From assembly GCA_947175455.1 (NCBI GenBank), contig CAMWMW010000078.1, forward strand, positions 1 to 7,206: a stretch of 7,206 nucleotides of DNA. Direction: 5' to 3'. The stretch comes from an uncultured Porphyromonadaceae bacterium (lineage in GTDB: Bacteria > Bacteroidota > Bacteroidia > Bacteroidales > Muribaculaceae). The position numbers and the translations under genes are program-made. Below are positions 1 through 6,858 of the stretch, one piece after another; position 1 is the first letter of the stretch, and each line of letters opens with the position of its first letter. Under the pieces are notes generated by a model, which ran no database searches, was not told the origin of the DNA, and was given only the letters and a program-made list of their open reading frames with translations.

Positions 1-1346
1 CAATAGACATCGACCTGCAGGACATGCTGGAGGAAGAGCTTCACGACATCTGTGCCGGTGCCAACGCCGAATGGGGCACGGCAATTCTGATGGAAGTCAA
101 GACGGGTGAGATAAAAGCGATATCGAACATCGAGCTTCTTGAAGACGGCACCTACGGAGAGGCTCTGAACCGGGCGGTTCTGCCGTTTGAACCGGGATCG
201 GTGATGAAACCCATTTCTCTGATGATCGCTTTCGAAGACGGTCTGGTGAAAAATGTCACGGATCAGGTAAGCTGTGCCCCTTTCCAGCGGACAAGCGACC
301 CCCACGGCTCCGGAATGAAGACCATGAAACAGGTGATCGAGCAGTCTTCGAATCCCGGAATCGCAAGGGTGATATTCAGAGGCTACGAAAAAGACCCCGC
401 AAGATTCCATGACCGCCTTACCGAACTCGGCTTTTTCGAACCGATCCGTTCTGGCATCGCAGGTGAATGCACGCCGCGAATCCGCAAACTCCTTCCTAAA
501 GATTCAAAAGGCAACAACATAACCATGACAGCGCGTCATCTCGACCTCGCACGTCAGGCATACGGCTACAACACGGAGCTTCCGCCGCTCTTCACTCTGG
601 CAGTTTACAATGCCATCGCGAACGGAGGCCGCTACGTGCGTCCGCATCTTATGAAAGGGCTGGTTGATGAAGACGGTAATGATTCCATAATCCCTGTCCA
701 GTATATTCGCGACCGCATATGTTCAGAAGAGACGGCACGCAAGGTGCGCGAATGCATCGCGGAAGTGGTGTGGGGTGAACACGGCACGGCACGTGCCGTA
801 CGCGACGACCGTGTAAAGGTAGCAGGAAAGACCGGCACAGCCTATCCTGTCGAGAAAGGTGTCTACAACACAGCCAAGAGACGTTATGCATTCGCCGGAT
901 TCTTCCCTTACGAAAATCCGCAGTACAGTTGCATCGCGCTCGTGCTCGGGCCAAGCGGAACATCCGCAAACCGCACATCCGGGCAGGTCGTCAAGAATAT
1001 GGCGGTGAAGATGTATTCCCGCGGACGCCTCAACAATTCATCGACTTATATGGCAGACGCCAAAGGGCACAAACCGATAGTGGTGGGATCTGAAAAATGC
1101 GATAACAACATGCTCGCCTCCTCAATCGGAGCCAAAGGCATGAAACACTATAAGACTGCAAAAGTCCATCCCGAAGGCGCAGTGCCGGATGTAAAAGGCT
1201 TCGATGCCCCCACAGCAGTCAAGATTCTTGAGGAACGGGGCATAAATGTAAGACTTTCCGGCTCAGGATATGTCGTGGCACAGTCGATACCGGCAGGAAC
1301 CGGAATCAGACCGAACCAGACAATAACACTTCATCTCAGAATATAA
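1..1346 (+). CDS. ftsI: Septal penicillin-binding protein FtsI/PBP3 (class B transpeptidase with C-terminal PASTA domain), 5' end missing
   Basis: D,D-transpeptidase that cross-links peptidoglycan at the division septum as partner of FtsW. The reading frame is open from base 3 and reads IDIDLQDM before the first ATG (base 24). That ATG is therefore internal and the true start lies upstream; about 447 codons are visible and perhaps 250-300 are missing. All three catalytic motifs of the penicillin-binding fold are present, numbering from the base-24 Met: SxxK as S59-V-M-K62 (nucleophile Ser codon at 198-200), SxN as S108-S-N110, and KTG as K269-T-G271 followed by TA. Residues about 387-440 form one PASTA-like domain (VPDVKGFDAPTAVKILEERG ... 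IPAGTGI) reached through a linker. The missing part should hold the cytoplasmic tail, single membrane anchor and dimerisation module. The stop is TAA at 1344-1346, 12 bases before murE. The PASTA domain and position before murE favour FtsI over the elongation PBP2, which sits in a different locus. Confidence 0.95.
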   Translation, partial: IDIDLQDMLEEELHDICAGANAEWGTAILMEVKTGEIKAISNIELLEDGTYGEALNRAVLPFEPGSVMKPISLMIAFEDGLVKNVTDQVSCAPFQRTSDPHGSGMKTMKQVIEQSSNPGIARVIFRGYEKDPARFHDRLTELGFFEPIRSGIAGECTPRIRKLLPKDSKGNNITMTARHLDLARQAYGYNTELPPLFTLAVYNAIANGGRYVRPHLMKGLVDEDGNDSIIPVQYIRDRICSEETARKVRECIAEVVWGEHGTARAVRDDRVKVAGKTGTAYPVEKGVYNTAKRRYAFAGFFPYENPQYSCIALVLGPSGTSANRTSGQVVKNMAVKMYSRGRLNNSSTYMADAKGHKPIVVGSEKCDNNMLASSIGAKGMKHYKTAKVHPEGAVPDVKGFDAPTAVKILEERGINVRLSGSGYVVAQSIPAGTGIRPNQTITLHLRI

Positions 1347-1360
1347 TTACGTAAATATAT
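1341..1360. repeat. 20-bp near-perfect palindrome across the ftsI/murE junction
   Basis: The two 10-base halves, 1341-1350 and 1351-1360, are reverse complements except for one A-A mismatch (1346 against 1355). The perfect 8-bp core TTACGTAA lies at 1347-1354. The dyad covers the ftsI stop codon and the first two bases of the murE ATG. With no spacer at the centre it would make a poor RNA hairpin, so it looks more like a protein-site-type dyad than an attenuator. It is AT-rich, so chance symmetry is quite possible. The symmetry is read directly; any function is unknown. Confidence 0.6.
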
Positions 1361-2810
1361 GTCTATCAAACTATCTCATCTTCTCGAAGGAATAAAGACA
1401 CTCGAAGTCATAGGCGATATCGACAAAAATATCGTTGACCTCAGAAGCGATTCACGAAAGGCTGTCAAAGACGGCATGTTTGTCGCAGTGCGCGGCGTGA
1501 CAACCGACGGTCATAAATACATACCCGTAGTCGCAAGCACCCACGTCGGCGCGATAGTGTGCGAGCAACTTCCCTCTACTCTTGAAAAAGGAATAACATA
1601 TATCCGTGTGGCAGATTCTGCCGAAGCCTTGGGTCAGCTTGCCTCCAACTGGTACGGACACCCCTCTGACAAACTGAAACTTGTCGGTGTCACAGGAACA
1701 AACGGAAAAACGACCACTGCCACCCTGCTTTATGAAATGGCAAAATTCGAAGGCTACAAGGCGGGTCTGATTTCAACTGTCTGCAATTACATTCAGGACC
1801 GTGTAGTGCCTGCCACACACACCACACCCGACCCGCTGACGCTCAACGAGCTGCTTGCCGAAATGGTCGAGGAGGGATGCGACTATGCATTCATGGAGGT
1901 GTCATCGCATGCGGCACATCAGCACCGCATAGCCGGGCTGAGATTCGCAGGCGCGATATTCTCCAACCTCACAAGAGACCATCTTGACTATCACGGCACT
2001 GTTGAAAACTACATGAATGCCAAGAAAATGTTCTTCGACATGCTTCCCGCGGACGCGTTCGCTCTCGTAAACATCGATGACAAATGCGGCAGATACATGG
2101 TCCAGAACACCAAGGCGAAGACATACACATATTCCCTGCGCAGCGATGCGGATTTCAAATGCCGGGTTCTCGAGACGCGCCTTGACGGAACACTGCTCTC
2201 ACTGAACGGGAAAGATGTCGAAGTGGCGTTTACCGGCAAATTCAACGCATACAATCTTACGGCAGTTTACGCCGCCTCCGTTCTCATAGGATGGAAACAG
2301 GAGGAAGTGCTGATTAATATGAGCAGACTTGTGCCGGTGTCCGGGCGCTTCCAGACAATCCAGTCGCCAGAAGGCGTGACCGCCATTGTGGATTATGCAC
2401 ACACTCCCGACGCCCTTGTGAATGTTCTCGACACAATACGCGAGATAATCGGCGCGGGGGCGGAAATCACCACTGTGGTGGGCGCAGGAGGCAACCGGGA
2501 CCATGGCAAACGTCCCATCATGGCTCACGAGGCGGCGGTCAGATCCGATCTCCTCATTCTTACTTCCGACAATCCGCGTGACGAAGAGCCGGAGGCTATA
2601 ATCGAAGACATGAAAGCCGGTCTTGACAATGACGAGATGAGACGAACACTCTGCATAACTGACCGCCGGGAGGCTATACGAACGGCTATGAGAATTACCA
2701 AACCGGGAAGCGTGGTGCTTGTGGCTGGAAAAGGTCATGAGACCTATCAGGAAGTGAAAGGCATCCGCAACCATTTTGATGACCGCGAAGAAATTAAAGC
2801 AACATTCTGA
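1359..2810 (+). CDS. murE: UDP-N-acetylmuramoyl-L-alanyl-D-glutamate--2,6-diaminopimelate ligase (MurE)
   Basis: Cytoplasmic ATP-dependent ligase that adds the third stem-peptide residue to UDP-MurNAc-L-Ala-D-Glu. It is 483 residues long, a normal MurE length. An N-terminal UDP-binding domain (about 1-105, with LRSDSRK at 28-34) is followed by a central ATPase domain with the P-loop GTNGKTTT at 113-120 (Lys117) and HTTPDPLTLNELL at 154-166. NLTRDHLDYHG at 203-213 leads to Lys222 in NAKK, the expected carbamylated lysine. The C-terminal domain has DYAHTPDAL (345-353), DNPR (404-407) and GKGHE (457-461). DNPR is the known signature of enzymes that select meso-diaminopimelate rather than lysine, so mDAP peptidoglycan is predicted. 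The start ATG lies 12 bases after the ftsI stop without a Shine-Dalgarno sequence, and the protein begins with the usual short MurE N-terminus. It ends 2 bases before mraY, where many other phyla carry murF. Confidence 0.97.
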   Translation: MSIKLSHLLEGIKTLEVIGDIDKNIVDLRSDSRKAVKDGMFVAVRGVTTDGHKYIPVVASTHVGAIVCEQLPSTLEKGITYIRVADSAEALGQLASNWYGHPSDKLKLVGVTGTNGKTTTATLLYEMAKFEGYKAGLISTVCNYIQDRVVPATHTTPDPLTLNELLAEMVEEGCDYAFMEVSSHAAHQHRIAGLRFAGAIFSNLTRDHLDYHGTVENYMNAKKMFFDMLPADAFALVNIDDKCGRYMVQNTKAKTYTYSLRSDADFKCRVLETRLDGTLLSLNGKDVEVAFTGKFNAYNLTAVYAASVLIGWKQEEVLINMSRLVPVSGRFQTIQSPEGVTAIVDYAHTPDALVNVLDTIREIIGAGAEITTVVGAGGNRDHGKRPIMAHEAAVRSDLLILTSDNPRDEEPEAIIEDMKAGLDNDEMRRTLCITDRREAIRTAMRITKPGSVVLVAGKGHETYQEVKGIRNHFDDREEIKATF

Positions 2811-2812
2811 AT

Positions 2813-4081
2813 ATGATTTACGCATTGCTCGGACTCCTCAAAGAATGGGATTTACCTGGACATAACCTGCTCGGCTATATATCATTCCGTGCAGGAATAT
2901 CCTTTGCCATGTCACTTGTCATCGCTCTTGCGTTCGGACACAAGGTAATCGAGCGGCTGCAGCGCATGCAGGTGGGCGAGGTGGTAAGAAACCTCGGTCT
3001 TGAAGGACAGATGAAGAAAACCGGCACTCCCACAATGGGAGGAATAATCATAATAATGTCGATTCTCATTCCATGCCTGCTGCTTGGAAACCTGTCGAAC
3101 ATATACATGATTCTGATGCTTGTGGCGACAGTGTGGATGGGAGCTATCGGCTTCCTTGACGATTACCGCAAGCTTAAATATCATAATAAAGACGGACTTA
3201 AAGGGAAATATAAAGTAACGGGGCAGGTAGGTCTCGGTCTTCTCGTAGGAATCACGATGTGGCTCTCGCCAAGCATTGTGATGAGCGAGAATTTCGAAGT
3301 GCAGCGCGACGGCTCTTCGGAAACGGAAATCGTTGTCTCCACAGACCAGATTAAATCGCCTCAGACAACTATACCGTTCGTAAAAAACAACAACTTCAAC
3401 TATGAATGGCTGACCTCATGGGTACCCGACAAGGAGGCGGCGAAGACTCTCGGATGGCTCGCGTTCGTACTCGTGGTTGTGATTGTGGTTGCGGCTGTAA
3501 GCAACGGAGCCAACCTTACCGACGGACTCGACGGACTTTGCGCCGGAACATCGGCGATAATAGGCATCGCGCTGCTTATCATGGGATATCTCGGGAGCAA
3601 CGTCATTTATTCAAGTTATCTGAATATAATGTACATACCGGGGTCCGAGGAGCTTGTGGTCTACGCCGCGGCATTCATTGGCGCCCTGGTAGGTTTCTTG
3701 TGGTATAACGCATTCCCGGCACAGGTATTCATGGGCGATACAGGCAGTCTTACACTGGGAGGCATTCTTGCGGTCTTCGCTATTCTCATACGCAAGGAGC
3801 TGCTGATTCCGGTGCTCTGTCTTGTGTTTTTCCTTGAGGATGTATCGGTCATGATGCAGGTCGGTTACTTCAAATATACCAAAAAGAAATATGGCGAGGG
3901 GCGCAGGATATTCAAGATGACCCCTCTGCACCATCACTTTCAGAAACCGCTTGAAGCCGGCAGCAATGTGCTTTGGAAACATCCGGTGAACCCGATTCCC
4001 GAATCAAAGATTGTGGTGAGATTCTGGATTGTCGGCATACTGCTTGCCGCACTTACGTTCGTTACTTTGAAAATACGCTGA
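2813..4081 (+). CDS. mraY: Phospho-N-acetylmuramoyl-pentapeptide-transferase (MraY), long form
   Basis: Integral membrane enzyme that transfers phospho-MurNAc-pentapeptide from UDP to undecaprenyl phosphate, giving lipid I. Family signatures in order: KKTGTPTMGG (68-77); LDDYRK (115-120) with the Asp pair D116-D117; KGKYKVTGQ (130-138); NGANLTDGLDG (231-241); FMGDTGSLTLGG (306-317) with Asp309; and the HHH motif in MTPLHHHFQ (369-377). About ten hydrophobic segments are visible, near 27-44, 76-92, 98-115, 135-152, 213-230, 244-262, 283-298, 312-328, 330-348 and 401-419. The protein has 422 residues against about 360 in E. coli. The surplus lies mainly at about 153-210, a polar stretch between the fourth and fifth segments that should face the periplasm, plus a few extra residues after HHHFQ (378-399). 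From memory, Bacteroides MraY is similarly long. The ATG is only 2 bases after the murE TGA, so translation is probably coupled. Confidence 0.97.
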   Translation: MIYALLGLLKEWDLPGHNLLGYISFRAGISFAMSLVIALAFGHKVIERLQRMQVGEVVRNLGLEGQMKKTGTPTMGGIIIIMSILIPCLLLGNLSNIYMILMLVATVWMGAIGFLDDYRKLKYHNKDGLKGKYKVTGQVGLGLLVGITMWLSPSIVMSENFEVQRDGSSETEIVVSTDQIKSPQTTIPFVKNNNFNYEWLTSWVPDKEAAKTLGWLAFVLVVVIVVAAVSNGANLTDGLDGLCAGTSAIIGIALLIMGYLGSNVIYSSYLNIMYIPGSEELVVYAAAFIGALVGFLWYNAFPAQVFMGDTGSLTLGGILAVFAILIRKELLIPVLCLVFFLEDVSVMMQVGYFKYTKKKYGEGRRIFKMTPLHHHFQKPLEAGSNVLWKHPVNPIPESKIVVRFWIVGILLAALTFVTLKIR

Positions 4082-4096
4082 TTAACATTATTTTTT
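4066..4096 (+). promoter_or_regulatory. Weak candidate Bacteroidetes-type promoter before murD
   Basis: A TTTG at 4066-4069 (end of mraY) is followed after 19 bases by TATTTTTT at 4089-4096. The published Bacteroides consensus is TTTG, a spacer of about 19-21 bases, then TAnnTTTG. The match is complete except for the final G of the -7 element. The start point would fall near 4100, leaving a leader of only a few bases before the murD ATG at 4107. The T-rich gap makes partial matches easy by chance, so this is only a candidate internal promoter within the operon. Confidence 0.2.
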
Positions 4097-4106
4097 AACT
4101 GCTTAT

Positions 4107-5453
4107 ATGGAAAAACTGGTTGAGCTCGGAGGCGGGGAAAGCGGAGTCGGAGCCGCCATTCTCGGTAAAGACAAGGGGATGGATGTATTCCTCAGCGACA
4201 TGGGCACCCTAAAAGATGAATACCGCGAGACTCTGGTCCGCGAAAATATAGAATTTGAAGAAGGAAGACATTCGGAAGAAAGAATACTTGATGCCGACAT
4301 TGTTGTCAAAAGCCCGGGTATTCCGCCATATGCCCCGATGGTCAGAAAGATTACGGACAAGAACATTCCCGTTTTGTCGGAAATAGAATTCGCCGGCAGA
4401 TTCACAAATGCGAAGATGGTCTGTATCACCGGATCCAACGGAAAGACCACCACTACCCTTCTCACCTACCATATACTCCGGAAAGCGGGGCTGAATGTAG
4501 GTCTTGCGGGGAATGTCGGCAAAAGCCTTGCACTGCAGGTGGCAAGAGATCCTCATGACGTATATGTCATAGAGCTTTCAAGTTTTCAGCTTGAGAACAT
4601 GTATGACTTCAAAGCGGACATCGCCGTGATGATGAACATAACGCCTGACCATCTCGACCGATATGACCACAAGATGGAGAATTACGTCAATGCCAAGTTC
4701 AGAATCCTTCAGAACCAGACACATGACGATTATTTCATTTACTGGCAGGATGACCCGGTCGTAAAGGAACAGATACGCCAGATCCAGATTGAGGCGATGC
4801 AGATGCCTTTCAGCGAGTTCGAGGAGGAAGGCAGCCACGCTTTCGTGAAAGACGGAGTGGTGAAATTTGTCACTCCCGGAGAAGTCTGGGAGATTCCCCG
4901 CGACAAACTGTCACTGACCGGACTGCACAATCTTTACAACTCGATGGCGGCGGGTCTCTCGGCCTCACTGCTCGACATAAGGAAAGACGAGATACGGTCT
5001 GCGCTTGAAGACTTTGAGGCTGTGGAGCACCGGCTTGAATACGTAGCTACCGTAGATGGAGTCAGATATGTCAACGATTCCAAGGCTACAAATGTGAATT
5101 CCACATGGTATGCGCTTGAAAGCATGACAACACCCACTGTACTCATCCTCGGCGGCAAAGACAAAGGAAACGACTATTCCGAAATCGAGGAACTCGTAAA
5201 AGAGAAAGTGAAGGCTATCGTCTGCATGGGGAAAGACAACGAAAAGCTTCTCGACTTCTTCAGCGGAAAAGTCCCGGTGATTTTTGACACTCATTCCGTG
5301 GAGGATGCGGTGAAGGCTTGTGCCGATATCGCCGAAGAGGGAGACACAGTGCTTCTTTCTCCCTGCTGCGCAAGCTTCGATTTATTCGCAAGCTATGAAG
5401 ACAGAGGGCGACAATTCAAGGAGTGCGTGAAAATGATGAATCCCAAAAACTGA
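4107..5453 (+). CDS. murD: UDP-N-acetylmuramoyl-L-alanine--D-glutamate ligase (MurD)
   Basis: Cytoplasmic ATP-dependent ligase that adds D-glutamate to UDP-MurNAc-L-Ala, the step before MurE. It has 448 residues, normal for the family. The N-terminal Rossmann-like UDP-binding domain starts at once with LGGGESGVG (7-15). VKSPGIP follows at 67-73. The ATPase domain has the P-loop GSNGKTTTT (109-117, Lys113), ELSSFQLE (156-163), NITPDHLDRYDH (177-188) and Lys197 in NAKFRI, the expected carbamylated lysine. The C-terminal domain shows EHRLE (307-311), NDSKATNVNS (323-332), LILGGKDKGNDY (346-357) and LSPCCASFDLF (417-427). The start is secure: the frame upstream hits TAA at 4083-4085 and has no other ATG. 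Compared with the usual beginning (hydrophobic strand, then LGAGESG), residue 6 is Glu and the motif is GGGESG, a minor oddity. The 25-base gap from mraY is the largest in the window. Confidence 0.97.
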   Translation: MEKLVELGGGESGVGAAILGKDKGMDVFLSDMGTLKDEYRETLVRENIEFEEGRHSEERILDADIVVKSPGIPPYAPMVRKITDKNIPVLSEIEFAGRFTNAKMVCITGSNGKTTTTLLTYHILRKAGLNVGLAGNVGKSLALQVARDPHDVYVIELSSFQLENMYDFKADIAVMMNITPDHLDRYDHKMENYVNAKFRILQNQTHDDYFIYWQDDPVVKEQIRQIQIEAMQMPFSEFEEEGSHAFVKDGVVKFVTPGEVWEIPRDKLSLTGLHNLYNSMAAGLSASLLDIRKDEIRSALEDFEAVEHRLEYVATVDGVRYVNDSKATNVNSTWYALESMTTPTVLILGGKDKGNDYSEIEELVKEKVKAIVCMGKDNEKLLDFFSGKVPVIFDTHSVEDAVKACADIAEEGDTVLLSPCCASFDLFASYEDRGRQFKECVKMMNPKN

Positions 5454-5469
5454 ATTCAAGAATTAAAAA

Positions 5470-6843
5470 ATGGCAAATCAAGATATTATTCCGGGGCTTG
5501 AGATAAGAGAGACCGTCGATGGTCGTCCATCAGCCAAAAGCCCGACACGCAGCGCGGCGGTGCCGGCGGTCAAACGCTCCCGCCCTGACCCCTATATATG
5601 GGGAATCTACATTATGTTCCTTCTGATAAGCGTTGTGGAACTTTTCAGCGCGTCAAGCACTGAGGTGTCCGCCTCAAACGTATACAGCCCATTGATACGT
5701 CACAGTATCTTCCTCGCGCTCGGTCTCGGAGTTGTGTTGTGGCTGCAGAACACACACTACATTCTGATGCGCAGATTCGCATGGATATTTGCCATTCTGT
5801 CGCTCGGTCTGCTTGTGATGTCGACAGTGGCGGGCGTGGAGATCAACGGCGCGCAACGCGCGATACGCGTTGCGGGAATGACAATACAGCCGGCGGAAAT
5901 AGTGAAACTATCCGTTGTCCTCCTGCTCGCATCGATTCTTTCGAAAAACCAGACACCCGGAGGGGTGACAAACAGGGGTATCATAACTTCCGCAATCGTA
6001 GTGGTCGTTTTCGCGATATTCCTTTACAAGGATGGTCTGACCAATACAATTCTGCTTATGGGTGTCAGCATAAGCATGTTTCTCATCGGCGGCATACAGT
6101 GGCAGAAATTCTGGATGACTCTTGCCATATACGGATTATGCGCAGGGTCTCTGATGATGATAAAGCACGCGAACAAGAAAATTTCCACCGATGATTTCGA
6201 CAAGGTAAGGATAGAGGCGACCTCCGGTACCGGGGCAGTTGCCGATGCATCGGGCGGCAGGGAGGAGACCCGTGGCAACAGAATATCACGATGGCTCGAA
6301 GGGGTACATCCGGAAGATCCCATCGACGACATGAACAGACAGGTGATCTTCTCCAAATTCGCTCAGGCAAACGGAGGTCTGATGGGTCAGGGACCGGGCA
6401 ATTCACGCGAAAGCGCCCGTCTGCCACTCGCATTCTCCGATTACATATATTCCATCATAGTCGAAGACACAGGATTTGTCGGCGGCTCTCTGCTGCTTAT
6501 TCTGTTCCTTCTTCTTGTGGCGCGTGCCGGACGCATCGCATACAAATGCTCCCGGGCGTTCCCTGCGTTCCTTATCATGGGATGCGCCGTGATGATTGTG
6601 TTCCAGGCTCTTGTACACATGGCGATTGTAACAGGACTCTTCCCGGTGTCGGGTCAGCCGCTGCCCTTCATATCCAAGGGGGGAACATCGGTACTGGTCA
6701 TGTCGGCGGCAATAGGCATGATGCTTTCAGTAAGCCGCTTTGCAGTAACAACCGGGAATAAAAAAGACATACGTGCGGAACTTAAGGAATTGCCCGAAGA
6801 CATGCAGGCAGCCAACTTCAGCGATTACCAGAATAAACAATAG
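5470..6843 (+). CDS. ftsW: Septal peptidoglycan glycosyltransferase FtsW (SEDS family)
   Basis: Polytopic membrane protein that polymerises lipid II into glycan strands at the septum, working with FtsI. It has 457 residues. A polar, basic N-terminal tail of about 42 residues is followed by roughly ten hydrophobic segments (near 43-62, 76-93, 101-121, 142-158, 170-186, 189-206, 213-231, 328-352, 364-388, 404-424). Family landmarks are NGAQR (126-130) leading to IQPAEIVKL (139-147), GLMGQGPGNS (303-312), LPLAFSDYIYSIIVEDTGFVGG (318-339), in which Asp324 aligns with the essential SEDS Asp (D297 in E. coli FtsW), and FPVSGQPLPFISKGGTS (391-407). The long polar segment at about 232-300, rich in Gly, Ser and Ala at 250-270, is the expected large extracytoplasmic loop. 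The usually conserved Trp after the Arg of the GAxR motif is Ala131 here. The location between murD and murG supports FtsW rather than RodA. The start follows an A-rich leader 16 bases after the murD stop. Confidence 0.95.
   Translation: MANQDIIPGLEIRETVDGRPSAKSPTRSAAVPAVKRSRPDPYIWGIYIMFLLISVVELFSASSTEVSASNVYSPLIRHSIFLALGLGVVLWLQNTHYILMRRFAWIFAILSLGLLVMSTVAGVEINGAQRAIRVAGMTIQPAEIVKLSVVLLLASILSKNQTPGGVTNRGIITSAIVVVVFAIFLYKDGLTNTILLMGVSISMFLIGGIQWQKFWMTLAIYGLCAGSLMMIKHANKKISTDDFDKVRIEATSGTGAVADASGGREETRGNRISRWLEGVHPEDPIDDMNRQVIFSKFAQANGGLMGQGPGNSRESARLPLAFSDYIYSIIVEDTGFVGGSLLLILFLLLVARAGRIAYKCSRAFPAFLIMGCAVMIVFQALVHMAIVTGLFPVSGQPLPFISKGGTSVLVMSAAIGMMLSVSRFAVTTGNKKDIRAELKELPEDMQAANFSDYQNKQ
5852..5874 (+). 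repeat. Perfect 9-bp inverted repeat (hairpin) inside ftsW
   Basis: CGCAACGCG (5852-5860) and CGCGTTGCG (5866-5874) are exact reverse complements around a 5-base loop, CGATA. Seven of the nine pairs are G-C, so the mRNA would form a stable stem-loop. It lies in codons about 128-135 of ftsW, at the conserved GAxR motif, and covers the codon where Ala replaces the usual Trp. No T-tract follows, so it does not look like an intrinsic terminator. The repeat is read directly from the sequence; a function is not shown. Confidence 0.75.
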
Positions 6844-6858
6844 TTTCCCATTATCCAT

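Noticed and set aside
24..26. ATG at 24 as the start of the penicillin-binding protein
   Set aside because: The frame is open to the window edge and the residues just before it (IDIDLQD) match the conserved run-up to the transpeptidase domain. A start here would leave no membrane anchor.
786..799. Perfect 14-bp palindrome ACGGCACGTGCCGT inside ftsI
   Set aside because: A perfect 14-bp palindrome is expected roughly 0.4 times by chance in a window of this length, and it sits in the middle of coding sequence overlapping a short CGGCA tandem repeat. There is nothing to support a regulatory role.
2199..2825. Long open frame (208 codons) on the minus strand opposite murE
   Set aside because: It lies entirely opposite a well-supported MurE, its translation is rich in His, Cys and Ser without recognisable motifs or plausible domain structure, and it has no start-region support. 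It is a shadow of the coding strand.
5739..6761. Plus-strand open frames overlapping ftsW in another frame (5739-6194 and 6291-6761)
   Set aside because: The translations are Arg/His/Ser-rich and low in hydrophobic order, typical of out-of-frame reading of a membrane-protein gene. FtsW is continuous across both, so they are not evidence of a frameshift or nested gene.
6844..6858. TAGTTTCC around the ftsW stop (6841-6848) as a promoter -7 element for murG
   Set aside because: It misses two consensus bases and no TTTG lies at the right distance upstream.
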